A stretch of 64,000 nucleotides of DNA from Methanohalobium evestigatum Z-7303 (GCF_000196655.1 NC_014253.1:248001-312000); one strand, 5' to 3'. Counted from the stretch's first letter, positions 9,328-19,014 are shown. A program made the numbers and translations. The notes: a model not told the origin generated them from the letters alone.

Positions 9328-10767
9328 ATGAATGTTCATATAATTTTTAATATTATAGGACGATTGCTTTTACTTCTTGGATTTATTATGATTATTCCTC
9401 TATTTGTGGCTTTATATTATGGGGAACCCATCGAGCCATTTACAGTGGCTATCACAATGACCATACTTGTTGGAACAGTTTTTTTATTTTTGTTCAGGTC
9501 TACAGAAGATGAATGGCATCATAGGGAAGGATTTGCGATTGTTGCATTGGGGTGGTTGTTTGCTGCAATTTTTGGTTCGATTCCTTATATGTTGGATGGC
9601 GTAACTCCATTGAATGCTTTTTTTGAATCCATGTCTGGATTTACAACTACAGGTTCTACAGTTTTTGTTAATATTGAAGCTCATCCCAAAGGAATCCTTT
9701 TCTGGAGAAATATGACTGAATGGCTTGGAGGCATGGGGATTATTGTATTGTTCATTGCCATACTTCCAAAACTTGGTGTTGCAGGCAGGCAGATGTTTAG
9801 AGCAGAGGTTCCAGGACCTCAGGAAGATAAACTTAAACCCAGAATAAGAGAAACCTCTAAAATATTGTGGATGGTATATTTAGTGGTATCAATTGCCGAG
9901 GCAATAGCCTTAAAACTTGCAGGACTATCAGTTTATGATGCTGTAACCCATACTTTTACTACTGTTTCGTGTGGTGGTTTCTCTCCTTATGCACGAAGTA
10001 TTGAAGCATTTGGTAGTCCTCTCGTAGAAACAATAATAATGGTTTTTATCTTTATTTCGGGAGCAAACTTTGCACTTCATTATAAAACACTATATGCAAG
10101 CAGAAAGAGTTTGATAAAAGATGATGAGTTTAAGTTCTATTCATTTGTTATTTTTTCTGCAATAGCATTGCTGACTCTTATACTCTGGAGAGATATTAAT
10201 ATACCGATTATTGAATCATTGAGGTATGCAGCTTTTCAGGTTCTTACTATTATAACAACTACTGGATATGCGACAACAGATTTTATTGCCTGGCCTCATT
10301 CTGCACAGATGATATTGCTAATTCTTATGTTTGCTGGGGGATGTGCAGGTTCAACAGCCGGAGGTCCTAAAATGGTTCGATGGCTATTAATGTTAAAATA
10401 TAGCCGCAGAGAAATATTCAAAGTAATCCACAGGAGAGCAGTTACAAGAATAAAATTTAATAAGAAAAGTGTTCCGGAAGATATTATGCAATCAGTTATA
10501 TCCTTTATTGCGATATATTTTTTAATATTTGCAGCAAGTTCGGTTCTACTGGGTTTACTTGGAATGGACCTTGTAAGTTCTATAACTGCATCGATAGCAA
10601 CACTTGGCAATATTGGTCCCGGATTGGGGGCTGTTGGACCAATGGATAACTTTGATGTTGTTCCTGCATTGGGTAAAGTAGCCCTTATAGGGAATATGTG
10701 GATGGGGAGGCTTGAAATCTTCACCGTGTTTGTAATGCTAACACCTGAATACTGGAAAAAATGGTAA
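9328..10767 (+). CDS. trkH: TrkH, potassium channel-transporter subunit
   Basis: A 479-residue integral membrane protein of the Trk/Ktr/HKT family. Four pore-loop repeats are visible: SGFTTTGSTVF, TVSCGGFSPYA, TITTTGYATTDF and LGNIGPGLGAVGP, each with the selectivity-filter glycine. About ten membrane helices are predictable. I place the start at the ATG at 9328 (MNVHIIFNIIGRLLLLLG), which matches the family N-terminus and has AGGGAT before it; an ATG at 9310 is also possible. It works with TrkA, encoded immediately upstream. The gene converges on ggr, eight bases away. Confidence 0.95.
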   Translation: MNVHIIFNIIGRLLLLLGFIMIIPLFVALYYGEPIEPFTVAITMTILVGTVFLFLFRSTEDEWHHREGFAIVALGWLFAAIFGSIPYMLDGVTPLNAFFESMSGFTTTGSTVFVNIEAHPKGILFWRNMTEWLGGMGIIVLFIAILPKLGVAGRQMFRAEVPGPQEDKLKPRIRETSKILWMVYLVVSIAEAIALKLAGLSVYDAVTHTFTTVSCGGFSPYARSIEAFGSPLVETIIMVFIFISGANFALHYKTLYASRKSLIKDDEFKFYSFVIFSAIALLTLILWRDINIPIIESLRYAAFQVLTIITTTGYATTDFIAWPHSAQMILLILMFAGGCAGSTAGGPKMVRWLLMLKYSRREIFKVIHRRAVTRIKFNKKSVPEDIMQSVISFIAIYFLIFAASSVLLGLLGMDLVSSITASIATLGNIGPGLGAVGPMDNFDVVPALGKVALIGNMWMGRLEIFTVFVMLTPEYWKKW

Positions 10768-10775
10768 CTAGAAAA

Positions 10776-12008
10776 TTAAGATTTTATTTCTGATTCCCAT
10801 TGAGATTTTTTGTTATACTTTGTATATTCTTTAAACAGCACTCTCAAGTCCCAAAGAAGCCTTTTATTAGCCTTGAATAATACATATAAAAGTTCTTTTA
10901 GGTTCATGGTGTTGAAATTAACATTTTGAAGTGAGTGTGCAAAAGTATTTAGTTGCTCGTCTGTAAATTCGACAAATTTATTTTTCACAATCAAATCATT
11001 GTCAATATCTTGACCAATTGTTTTACGCCATCGTGATTCATATCTCTGCAGCATTTTTGTGGATACATCGTTTGCAGAAATCGCCTCATAGGCAACATTT
11101 CCTGCAATTTCACCAGCATCCATTGCATTAACCAGTCCTCCACCTGTGATCGGATCGGATTGACGTGCAGCATCGCCTACAAGCATAAGTCCATCAGCAA
11201 TGGTTTGGTCTATTGTACCGCTTACTGGTACGCCGCCCACATCAAGCTCAAGTATTTTTCCTTCGGGGAATTTCTGCTTGACAAAATCCGAAAGCAAATC
11301 TATAGCTCTGTATTTACCAGAACGGCTCCCCAGTATTCCTATTCCTACATTTGCCAGTTTTTCGCCTTTTGGGAATACCCATATATAACCTGAAGGTGCG
11401 ATTTCATTTCCAAGATAGAAATGACAGAAATTAAGGTCTGTATCAATATTTCCAATCAGATACTGTGCACAGACTTCTATATCGGATGGTTTTAGTGAGG
11501 TATCAATACCTCCCCATCTGCCTATTTTTGATTCAACTCCGTCAGCGCCGATTACAATATTTGAATAAAAATTATATTCTTCACCAAGATAAATGGCTTT
11601 TATTCCGCGGACATATCCATTTTCACTTATAAGCCCGGTTGCTCTTGTCTTGACCATGACATCTACACCATATGAAGCAGCCTGGTTTACAAGTTCTCTG
11701 TCAAAGATTTTCCTTTCCAGTACATATCCAACTTCTCCGCCGGAAAGTTCTTCAGACATTTCAACAACTGTTTCGTTTGGTGAATATATCCTTGAACCTT
11801 TAACATCAGCACATATCCATTTTGGGTCTGGTTCAATATGATGCTTCAATCCTTCTTTACCTATCCCTTCAGCACATCTAACAGGGTCACCGATTTCCTG
11901 GCGTTTTTCAATCAGCAGTACATCAAGACCGTTTTTTGCAGCGGTTTTTGCTGCTATAGACCCACCTGGACCTGCTCCTACAACAATAACATCATATTGG
12001 TTTTTCAT
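10776..12008 (-). CDS. Geranylgeranyl reductase (archaeal lipid saturation)
   Basis: A 410-residue FAD protein that saturates the geranylgeranyl chains of archaeal membrane lipids. The dinucleotide-binding fold is [20 protein letters not shown] (residues 5-24), followed by the GGR mark [13 protein letters not shown], and the second FAD motif [15 protein letters not shown] lies near 290. Its ATG overlaps the stop of the ferredoxin gene by four bases. In Methanosarcina acetivorans a ferredoxin encoded next to GGR is reported to supply its electrons, so the pair here very likely works the same way. Confidence 0.93.
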   Translation of the reverse strand: MKNQYDVIVVGAGPGGSIAAKTAAKNGLDVLLIEKRQEIGDPVRCAEGIGKEGLKHHIEPDPKWICADVKGSRIYSPNETVVEMSEELSGGEVGYVLERKIFDRELVNQAASYGVDVMVKTRATGLISENGYVRGIKAIYLGEEYNFYSNIVIGADGVESKIGRWGGIDTSLKPSDIEVCAQYLIGNIDTDLNFCHFYLGNEIAPSGYIWVFPKGEKLANVGIGILGSRSGKYRAIDLLSDFVKQKFPEGKILELDVGGVPVSGTIDQTIADGLMLVGDAARQSDPITGGGLVNAMDAGEIAGNVAYEAISANDVSTKMLQRYESRWRKTIGQDIDNDLIVKNKFVEFTDEQLNTFAHSLQNVNFNTMNLKELLYVLFKANKRLLWDLRVLFKEYTKYNKKSQWESEIKS

Positions 12009-12178
12009 CTGACCACCTCAATAGCGCCGACAGGGCATATTTTGGCGCAGAGTCCGCATCCAGTGCATTTGTTGTCTGCTTCAATAAATGTTTCTACAAG
12101 TTCAAGTGCACCTTCAGGGCATACTCCTACACATGCACCGCAATAACCGCATTTGTATCTGTTAACATTGATACTCAA
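12005..12178 (-). CDS. Two-cluster ferredoxin paired with geranylgeranyl reductase
   Basis: A 57-residue ferredoxin with two [4Fe-4S] motifs, [12 protein letters not shown] (residues 10-21) and [12 protein letters not shown] (38-49). It starts with TTG at 12178, seven bases after GGTGA; no ATG is available before the first cysteine. The stop overlaps the ggr start (ATGA), so the two proteins are made together, and ferredoxin is the probable electron donor for lipid reduction. It was easy to miss because of its size and TTG start. The 207 bases upstream (12179-12385) hold only an A+T-rich promoter region with a TATTATAAAA element. Confidence 0.92.
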   Translation of the reverse strand: MSINVNRYKCGYCGACVGVCPEGALELVETFIEADNKCTGCGLCAKICPVGAIEVVR

Positions 12179-12385
12179 TGATAATTCACCTGTTTATCTA
12201 AATTTTATAATATTTAAAAGCTCAATTTGTAATATAATTTTTGTTACTTTCTATTGTCCAGTATGAGCAAATAATTTTATCGGTATGTTGTATCCTGTAC
12301 ACAGTTTTGACATATAAATTAATTGATGTTACAAAGCAGTAAAATAATTATTTATTTTATACATTTAAGGAAAGATGTTTTGTTA

Positions 12386-13009
12386 TTAACATTTAAGTTT
12401 TAACCTGCCTCTGGAATCATCGATTTCAAATTTTTTTTCTATATATTTTCTGGATAATCCCTGACCATGCAATAAAATTTCTACAAGGTCATGCGGTTCG
12501 TCTATGTCAGTACTTGCCAGAAATGAATCGTATATTTCCACTGCATTCAGGTTTTTCTTTGCGATGTTACAGTGGGTAAGAAAACTTGAACCATAGTATT
12601 TAACAGTAAACTTTTCGGGTTTTTTCAGATAAAGTATATTTGTACCTCCTCCTTTTCCCGGAACAATAACTACATCCTTTTTTGTATTGATAATATCTGT
12701 TATATGGTTTGATTTAACAAGCGGCAAGTCAGCCATAATAATAAGTACTGGTTCTTGTATGTTTTTCAAATAAGAATTAATAGCTTCATTTAATCCGTGT
12801 TCGCTTGTAATAACCTTAACATCAAGGTTATCAGGTATACTGTTTGAAGTTGTGGTCAACACATCTATATTTTTTATTTGAGCATCTGAAAGTGTGTTAA
12901 CAACATCTTTTAACATGCTTTCTACAAATTCTTCACGCTCTTTGAGTGTTAAAACAGATGAAAGCCTTGATTTTGCCTTCGTTTTTTTGTATGGGATAAC
13001 GGCTCTCAT
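12386..13009 (-). CDS. cofC: CofC, 2-phospho-L-lactate guanylyltransferase
   Basis: A 207-residue nucleotidyltransferase that activates 2-phospholactate (or phosphoenolpyruvate in some species) with GTP for coenzyme F420. The N-terminus MRAVIPYKKTKAKSRLSSVL is the family nucleotide-binding start, and VLIIMADLPLVKSNHI near residue 90 holds the metal-binding aspartate. It follows cofH by 28 bases and ends the run ferredoxin-flavoprotein-cofG-cofH-cofC. CofD and CofE, needed for later steps, are not in the window. Confidence 0.93.
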   Translation of the reverse strand: MRAVIPYKKTKAKSRLSSVLTLKEREEFVESMLKDVVNTLSDAQIKNIDVLTTTSNSIPDNLDVKVITSEHGLNEAINSYLKNIQEPVLIIMADLPLVKSNHITDIINTKKDVVIVPGKGGGTNILYLKKPEKFTVKYYGSSFLTHCNIAKKNLNAVEIYDSFLASTDIDEPHDLVEILLHGQGLSRKYIEKKFEIDDSRGRLKLKC

Positions 13010-13037
13010 TTGTAATCAGGATATTTTTTTTTGGTAA

Positions 13038-14129
13038 TTATACAATCTGGTATAAAGTGTCTCTTTGTTTTGGATTCTTTCCTGCACTTTCAATAAGCCA
13101 TCTAAATTCATCAGGAGAAACAAATTCACCTTCTTTGGAACCCGCGGATTTAGAAATACTTTCTTCTATCAAAGTGCCTCCGAGGTCATTGGCACCATGA
13201 TATAGTGCAACCTGGGCAAGTTTTTTACCGAGTTTCACCCAGCTTGCCTGTATATTATTAACATATCCATGAAGAAGTATTCGTGCAATAGCATGGATTT
13301 TTAAATCTTCTATACCTGTTGTACCAAATCTGCCTTCTGTTTTTATCTGTTCTCCAATCGGATTGTTTGAAAGCATGAAAGGAAGAGGCACGAATTCAGT
13401 AATTCCATTTGTTTCTTCCTGGATTTTTCTGATTGTTAATATGTGGTCTATACGTTCTTCAAGAGTTTCGATGTGTCCATACATCATGGTGGAAGTAGTT
13501 GGTATGCCTGTTTTGTGGGCAAGTTTTACAACGTTTATCCATTCATCAGTAGTCAGTTTATCCGGACATATTATTTCACGCACTCTATCAGAAAGTATTT
13601 CTGCAGCAGTACCGGGCATTGAATCAAGACCACTGTTTTTTAATTCTTGCAGTGTTTTTTTAACACTAAGGTTGTTTATTTTAGATAGATGGTATATTTC
13701 CATTGGTGAAAATGCATGTATGTGTATATCTGGAGCTTCTTTTTTTACAGATTCGAGTATGTTTTTGTAAAAATCAATGTCAACATCCTGAAGCAATCCG
13801 CCCTGTATACATATCTCGGTCAGATACAACCCGGTTTCATCTTTAACCTTTTCCGTAATTTCATTTATTGAATAGATATACCCAGATTCGCTGCTGTTTC
13901 TGAATGCACAGAACCCACAAGTACCTTCACACTGGTTGGTAAAGTTGATATTTCGGTTGATAATATAGGTGACATCATTTCCTACGGATTCATAACGCAG
14001 TCTGTCAGCAAGTGAAAAGAGTTCAAACGGTTCTACATTGAACAGATAAATTCCGTCCTCTCTTGTACATTCACCTTTTCTGGCTCTATGTACAATATCA
14101 TTAGGAATACAGGAATATTCGATTACCAT
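13038..14129 (-). CDS. cofH: CofH, FO synthase subunit 2
   Basis: A 363-residue radical SAM enzyme that attaches the tyrosine-derived hydroxybenzyl part to 5-amino-6-ribitylaminouracil. The cluster motif is CEGTCGFC (Cys 67, 71 and 74). The stretch DLGGTLIEESISKSAG near residue 310 is typical of the CofH/MqnC group. ATG at 14129 has GATGG close before it. It lies 51 bases after cofG; together they make the deazaflavin FO. Related MqnC-like enzymes are excluded by the cofG and cofC neighbours. Confidence 0.95.
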   Translation of the reverse strand: MVIEYSCIPNDIVHRARKGECTREDGIYLFNVEPFELFSLADRLRYESVGNDVTYIINRNINFTNQCEGTCGFCAFRNSSESGYIYSINEITEKVKDETGLYLTEICIQGGLLQDVDIDFYKNILESVKKEAPDIHIHAFSPMEIYHLSKINNLSVKKTLQELKNSGLDSMPGTAAEILSDRVREIICPDKLTTDEWINVVKLAHKTGIPTTSTMMYGHIETLEERIDHILTIRKIQEETNGITEFVPLPFMLSNNPIGEQIKTEGRFGTTGIEDLKIHAIARILLHGYVNNIQASWVKLGKKLAQVALYHGANDLGGTLIEESISKSAGSKEGEFVSPDEFRWLIESAGKNPKQRDTLYQIV

Positions 14130-14180
14130 TTAACCATCTTTGTTTTTTTATTGCTTTGATTGTCAAAATAAAACCTTAAT

Positions 14181-15203
14181 TTAAGTTTTACGATAACCAT
14201 TCTCATCGGCAAGATTGTCTATAATTTTGTTCAACCGGTCACTGTACCAGCCTTTTTGTATATATTTTGGATGTATGGGAAGACGTTCCTTTAATGGAAT
14301 ATCGGGTATTATGTTTTCAAGTTCTACTATATCGGGCCATTCAGATTCTGGGTTTATCCAGTCGATGGTTGTAGGGGATATACCGCCCAAATCACTGGCA
14401 CCGTTTTTTATTAGAAGATAAGGGTCTGTTAAATTGGGAGGAACCTGTATCGTAACATCATCAGGAAGTATCTCCCGTGCATAAGAGACAGTCTCTGAGA
14501 TGGTTGATAGTGATGGTGAGGGGTAATTACTCATGGGTGTCTCGGGTTTTGGGGTGAAATTCTGAATAATGACCTCCTGTATGTGTCCATATTTTTCATG
14601 GAGTTTTTTGATTTCATTTAATGATTCAATTCTATTATTTGCTGTTTCCCCGATACCTACAAGGATACCGGTTGTGAAGGGGATTTTCAATTGGCCTGCT
14701 AATTTAATAGTTTCAATTCTTTTTTCTGGAATTTTTCCGGGACTATTTTCATGTGCATCAAGTTTGGATATTGTCTCAAGCATCAGTCCCATACTGGCGT
14801 TTAATGGTTTTAGCATTGTCAGTTGTTTTTTATCAAGAACACCAGCATTGGTATGAGGCAGCAGTCCATTATCAATAGCAGTTTCACATAGTTCCATCAC
14901 ATACTCTACAGTAGAACTATAACCCATTTCATAGAGCCAGTATCTGTATTCAGGTACTTCTTCTGCTGACTCTCCAAAAGTAAAAAGGGCTTCAGTACAT
15001 CCGGATTCATATCCTTTTTTTAATATTGGGATGATTTCATCCACAGACATGAGCTGTGCCTGAGGATCATCGGGGTCACGTCTAAAACCACAGTATCCAC
15101 ACCTGTTTCTACAAATATTGGTCACCGGAATAAATACATTCCTGCAGTAGGTAACAAATTCAGGTATAGGCATAGTTAAAGAATGATTGAACATCAGATA
15201 CAT
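14181..15203 (-). CDS. cofG: CofG, FO synthase subunit 1
   Basis: A 340-residue radical SAM enzyme that closes the deazaflavin ring of FO, the chromophore of F420. The cluster motif is CRNRCGYC (Cys 31, 35 and 38), followed by GFRRDPDDPQAQLMS, a clear CofG signature, and NGASDLGGISPTTIDWINPE towards the end. The ATG at 15203 lacks a strong ribosome binding site; ATGs 9 and 30 bases later are alternatives. It is 18 bases after the flavoprotein gene at 15222, hence one operon. Confidence 0.95.
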   Translation of the reverse strand: MYLMFNHSLTMPIPEFVTYCRNVFIPVTNICRNRCGYCGFRRDPDDPQAQLMSVDEIIPILKKGYESGCTEALFTFGESAEEVPEYRYWLYEMGYSSTVEYVMELCETAIDNGLLPHTNAGVLDKKQLTMLKPLNASMGLMLETISKLDAHENSPGKIPEKRIETIKLAGQLKIPFTTGILVGIGETANNRIESLNEIKKLHEKYGHIQEVIIQNFTPKPETPMSNYPSPSLSTISETVSYAREILPDDVTIQVPPNLTDPYLLIKNGASDLGGISPTTIDWINPESEWPDIVELENIIPDIPLKERLPIHPKYIQKGWYSDRLNKIIDNLADENGYRKT

Positions 15204-15221
15204 AAGTTTAATTACAACTGT

Positions 15222-16502
15222 TCAGGATAAAACCATATCCATTGTATTTAAAACACCCAGTGTAATACCTTCTATTTCTATACCACCTTCTCCTTTAGCA
15301 CCATCGCCCACTACATAGAGGTTGGATATAGGTGTTTTGTTGGATAAATCTTGGCTGGATGCCGACCTGTTGACAGGCCACCCGTCATGATAGGACTGCA
15401 CCATTAAAACTTCATAATCTTTGTTTAAAAATATGTCTCTTATATCTTGCAGGCCAAGTTCAATTTCCTCTTCTATATCATCAAGTCTGTCCCACCGCAA
15501 ACATTGATGCGTCATAACAAGATGTTTTCCTTCAGGAGCAAGGGTTTTGTCCACATTAGTTACTTCATTCATTCCATCTATTCGTTTTGAATATGGAGTA
15601 AGAACCACTCCACCGTGACCTATTAAAGGTTCATCACATGCTAATGATATTTTAATACCTGCAGATGATTTTATATTCTGTAACTGGTTTTTATATTGGA
15701 CATATTCTTCAGTTTCTGTAACGTTTTTACATAGTCTGTTGGTCTCTATATGTCCAATATCGCTTATAATTAGGTCTGAATAATATTTATCTCCGTCAGC
15801 GACAACACCTTTAGCATGATTATTAGATGTGATTATTTCAGTAACTTCTTTACCGGTATATATTTTCCCACCATTTTCTTGGATTATCTCTACAAGAGCA
15901 TTTGTAATACCTTTACACCCGCCCGTTGGAACACCGGGTCCTGAATAGCGGTACAAATTTGAAATGATTTCAAAAACTTCTTTTGCTGATACATCCGAGC
16001 TTTTAAGACTTATAGACCACCCACAGAATGAGTTGGCGATTCTTGTAGCCCATTTTTCATTAATATGATGTTTAATCCAGTCATCAAATGTTCCTTTTTT
16101 TGGGGGAAAGTATTTGGTTGTAAAAGCAAGGAAAGCAATTTTTATTCTGTTTATTAATGAAAATGGTACTTTAAAGTCATGAAAAGCCATGTCCCTGAAC
16201 CCATTTTTATAGTCGGTATCATTATCATTTGCAGGCATGCGTATAACAGAGGATGGATTGGAAGTAACAATATTGACATCAGCATTCAGTTTTTTTAACA
16301 TCTGGGAAAGCGGTCCTGAATCACCGTGTGGAACCATGTGCAGTGCACCTGTTGAAAGTTTGAAACCTTTATAATCGATATTTGTGAACCGCCCTCCTGT
16401 AAAGGGTAAAGCTTCAAAAACTTCAACATCGTGTCCACTTTTTGCAAGATATGCTGCACTAAGCAAACCACCAAGACCTGAACCTACAACAATAGTCTTC
16501 AT
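15222..16502 (-). CDS. Phytoene desaturase-like FAD oxidoreductase in the cof operon
   Basis: A 426-residue flavoprotein of the carotenoid desaturase/isomerase type. The FAD-binding start is MKTIVVGSGLGGLLSAAYLA, then EVFEALPFTGGRFTN; a second motif NLYVVGDGAKGEGGIEIEG lies near the end. The ATG at 16502 overlaps the preceding ferredoxin stop by one base (TAATG), so the two are coupled. Ferredoxin pairing suggests electron transfer to or from an isoprenoid or polycyclic substrate. The substrate is unknown; methanophenazine, whose prenyl chain is partly reduced, is one candidate but only a guess. Confidence 0.8.
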   Translation of the reverse strand: MKTIVVGSGLGGLLSAAYLAKSGHDVEVFEALPFTGGRFTNIDYKGFKLSTGALHMVPHGDSGPLSQMLKKLNADVNIVTSNPSSVIRMPANDNDTDYKNGFRDMAFHDFKVPFSLINRIKIAFLAFTTKYFPPKKGTFDDWIKHHINEKWATRIANSFCGWSISLKSSDVSAKEVFEIISNLYRYSGPGVPTGGCKGITNALVEIIQENGGKIYTGKEVTEIITSNNHAKGVVADGDKYYSDLIISDIGHIETNRLCKNVTETEEYVQYKNQLQNIKSSAGIKISLACDEPLIGHGGVVLTPYSKRIDGMNEVTNVDKTLAPEGKHLVMTHQCLRWDRLDDIEEEIELGLQDIRDIFLNKDYEVLMVQSYHDGWPVNRSASSQDLSNKTPISNLYVVGDGAKGEGGIEIEGITLGVLNTMDMVLS

Positions 16503-16660
16503 TATGTCACCTCTATGGCATTTAACGGGCAGTAATAGGAACAAATTTTACAATTTGTGCAATTCTGTGTTATTTTTGCTTTTCCCCATACTTGAATTGC
16601 ATCATTTTTACAAATAGCTGCGCATTGTCCACATCCGACACACTTATCGTTTATTTTCAT
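16502..16660 (-). CDS. Two-cluster ferredoxin paired with the flavoprotein
   Basis: A 52-residue ferredoxin with motifs CVGCGQCAAICK and CTNCKICSYYCP for two [4Fe-4S] clusters; the residue after the first motif's last cysteine is Lys rather than Pro, a small departure. The frame is open to 16717, but the ATG at 16660 has GGTGA seven bases before it and opens directly on the ferredoxin fold. Its TAA overlaps the flavoprotein ATG. It mirrors the ferredoxin-GGR pair at 12005-12178. Position 16718-16857 is a divergent promoter region with TATATATAA before the DUF22 gene. Confidence 0.88.
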   Translation of the reverse strand: MKINDKCVGCGQCAAICKNDAIQVWGKAKITQNCTNCKICSYYCPLNAIEVT

Positions 16661-16857
16661 GGCAAATTCACCAGTAACATCTTCCAAATTGTCGTTGATT
16701 AAAATTATATCAACCAATAATTGACTATGCTTCTAATATAAAAGGAGTTATTTATATTTGCATAAAATTTAGTTTATTTTTTGATATCATGATAATTCAT
16801 GATAAATTACAGTAAACTATATATAATAGCGAAGTCCCAACCTAATTTGGTGATAGA

Positions 16858-17277
16858 ATGTCAACACAGGTTATACAGGTTGTATCTCGTAAAAATGGTG
16901 AACTAAATTCCACCAAAGTGAAAGCATCATCATATGAATTCACAATGGCTACCCGTGCAAAATGGGAAATGATAATAGCAAATGAAGATATGAGTATAAG
17001 ATCGGGGGAATTTAAAAAAATCGATGTAAAGGATATTAATGTAGAACCTGATATGGTAGCAATGCCGTGTATTTTTTCACAGCATGCAGTAGCTTCCGTT
17101 CTAAAAATTGGTGCAAAAGAGGGGAATGTACCAGTAGATAAAGAACGGGTTATTGATAGTGCCTATGTAATCGGACAGGAAACGGGACATATAAGAGAAG
17201 GAGACCTTTTGGGGGTATTGAATCTGTTTCCGATAATGTTTACACGCGAGGCTACAAAACCGGAAAAAGTTGATTAA
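16858..17277 (+). CDS. DUF22 family protein
   Basis: A 139-residue soluble protein that I recognise as the archaeal DUF22 family, of unknown function. Visible blocks are VVSRKNGELNSTKVKASSYE at the N-terminus and SAYVIGQETGHIREGDLLGVL near residue 100. GGTGAT lies just before the ATG, and ACTATATATAATAG about 30 bases further up gives a promoter. It is 14 bases from the next gene, so the two are likely co-transcribed. Confidence 0.75.
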   Translation: MSTQVIQVVSRKNGELNSTKVKASSYEFTMATRAKWEMIIANEDMSIRSGEFKKIDVKDINVEPDMVAMPCIFSQHAVASVLKIGAKEGNVPVDKERVIDSAYVIGQETGHIREGDLLGVLNLFPIMFTREATKPEKVD

Positions 17278-17291
17278 CGGGGGTTTATTAA

Positions 17292-17795
17292 ATGGAGAAT
17301 TGCATCATATGTGGTCAGGAACAGGATTCAAAGCAGTATGAAGGTTACAATATATGTACTGCATGTGTTGACATTCTGGAAGATGTAATGACAGAATATT
17401 TTCTAAAAACTATATATAATAACACACCCAAAGCCTATGATAACTTTCTTAATTATTTATATAGGACTACCAGATATATATCTGATTACAAGAGATTAAC
17501 AAATAATTCAGTAGATTATACCAAAAAAATAGATGCAAGGGCAAAGGATGCATTAGAATATACAACTCATCCTTCAAAGCAGCGTTATTTTGAACACATG
17601 CATGTAGTTCTTGAGTGGCTGAAAAACAATCCGGAATTCTATCATTACTATTTTAAAGAATATTATGTATGTCCAAATTGCTGTGCCTCACTGTTTGAAA
17701 AATATACAACTAACTCAATAGGGGAGTGGTTTGTCATAACCTGTTCAAATTGTGAAGCACTTATAAAAAAATTCTATTCTCCCAAATTGGTTTGA
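17292..17795 (+). CDS. Unknown protein with two zinc knuckles
   Basis: A 167-residue protein with CIICGQ and CTACVD near the N-terminus and CPNCCAS and CSNCEAL near the C-terminus, so two zinc sites separated by a helical, tyrosine-rich middle (about residues 40-130). I do not recognise the family. A run of G (GGGGG) 10 bases before the ATG is the ribosome binding site. It directly follows the DUF22 gene and precedes fpo, but 266 bases with separate TATA boxes lie between it and fpoA. Confidence 0.72.
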   Translation: MENCIICGQEQDSKQYEGYNICTACVDILEDVMTEYFLKTIYNNTPKAYDNFLNYLYRTTRYISDYKRLTNNSVDYTKKIDARAKDALEYTTHPSKQRYFEHMHVVLEWLKNNPEFYHYYFKEYYVCPNCCASLFEKYTTNSIGEWFVITCSNCEALIKKFYSPKLV

Positions 17796-17945
17796 TACTT
17801 TTATTTCAATTTTTTCTGTTTTATTCCATTTTTTAGAATCATTTGTATCCAGATATAGAAAAATCTTTAAATTAGTTATCCTTTGGATACTAAACAATAG
17901 GTCATGTGCTAATCATAATAATTAATTTAAATAATGTTTAAAAGC

Positions 17946-18021
17946 CTTATATATCCCTATTATAATTTGAGTTAAACGAATTTTAAAGATATAGAGATTA
18001 ATATTGGAAATAATTATATAC
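17946..18021 (+). promoter_or_regulatory. Promoter region of the fpo operon
   Basis: The 266-base gap before fpoA is A+T-rich. It has two TATA-like boxes, CTTATATATC (17946-17955) and TTATATA (18014-18020); the first would give a leader of about 85 bases and the second a short leader. AGGTGAG precedes the ATG. Upstream, TATCC and GGATA (about 17878-17890) form a small inverted repeat. Which box is used cannot be told from sequence. Confidence 0.5.
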
Positions 18022-18061
18022 AAACAACTTGTCAAGAATGAATATCATCAGGTGAGTTACT

Positions 18062-18457
18062 ATGCCAGAGATAATAGACACCAGTAGCATAATCAACAGT
18101 TACGTCCCAGTTGCAATCTTTCTGATTGTAGGTGTTGTAATGCCACCGATAACAATGCTTATTGTTAAACTTCTGAGTCCCAGAAGTAAATCAAAACAAA
18201 AGTTTACAACCTATGAATCAGGATCAGATCCAACTGGTGATGCAAGAATACAATTCAATGTTGAATACTATATTTATGCAATTGCGTTCGTTCTTTTTGA
18301 TGTAGAAATACTGTTTTTATACCCATGGGCTACGGTTTATAGGGGTCATGGAATAACATCAATAGCAACAACAGCAATTTTGGCATTCATAGTAATCATG
18401 GTTATTGGATTTATTTATGAATGGAAGAAGGGGGCCCTACAATGGTCAACGAAATGA
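18062..18457 (+). CDS. fpoA: FpoA, F420H2 dehydrogenase membrane subunit
   Basis: A 131-residue NuoA-like subunit of the F420H2:methanophenazine oxidoreductase, the archaeal relative of complex I. Three membrane helices are visible (about residues 13-38, 70-92 and 100-122). The loop KFTTYESGSDPTGDARIQFNVEYYIYA is the family hallmark. Its stop lies inside the start of fpoB, a 16-base overlap. First gene of the operon. Confidence 0.95.
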   Translation: MPEIIDTSSIINSYVPVAIFLIVGVVMPPITMLIVKLLSPRSKSKQKFTTYESGSDPTGDARIQFNVEYYIYAIAFVLFDVEILFLYPWATVYRGHGITSIATTAILAFIVIMVIGFIYEWKKGALQWSTK

Positions 18458-19011
18458 ATACCAACACAAATAATGATGCTGGAAAACCTTCGGGTGAACT
18501 TGAAATACCCGGAGTAATAACAACTAACAGTAATGCAATCAGCGAATTCCTGAAAAAAACAAAAGTTCAGGATATTATTAATTGGGGACGTAAAAATTCA
18601 CTTTGGTTTATGACCCAGCCAATGGGTTGTTGTGGTGTGGAAATGATTGCCACAGGATGTGCACACTACGACACTGATAGGTTTGGGATAATACCCCGAA
18701 ACTCTCCAAGACAAGCTGATGTTATGATTATCAGTGGTTATGTGACTAAGAAGTATTTCCCCGCTCTCAAAAAAGTATACGAACAGATGCCATCACCCAA
18801 ATGGGTAATTGCAATGGGTGATTGTGCAATTAGCGGTGGTCCTTTTTATGAATCCTACAGCACTGTACAAAACATCGATGAAATATTCCCTATCGATGTC
18901 TATATACCGGGTTGCCCACCCAGACCAGAAGCATTAATACAGGGTTTTGTAGAGTTGCAGAAAAAAATCACTGCTAAGAAAGATAACGCCGCAATGTACG
19001 GGGAGGCTTAA
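18442..19011 (+). CDS. fpoB: FpoB, [4Fe-4S] subunit of F420H2 dehydrogenase
   Basis: A NuoB-like subunit of about 189 residues that carries the terminal N2-type cluster. Cysteine ligands appear in QPMGCCGVEMIATG, AMGDCAISGG and YIPGCPPRPEAL, giving the tandem CC plus two further cysteines. I choose the ATG at 18442, preceded by a G-rich ribosome binding site, over 18421, which lacks one; either way it overlaps fpoA. The first 30 residues are polar and asparagine-rich. Confidence 0.96.
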   Translation: MVNEMNTNTNNDAGKPSGELEIPGVITTNSNAISEFLKKTKVQDIINWGRKNSLWFMTQPMGCCGVEMIATGCAHYDTDRFGIIPRNSPRQADVMIISGYVTKKYFPALKKVYEQMPSPKWVIAMGDCAISGGPFYESYSTVQNIDEIFPIDVYIPGCPPRPEALIQGFVELQKKITAKKDNAAMYGEA

Positions 19012-19014
19012 CCA

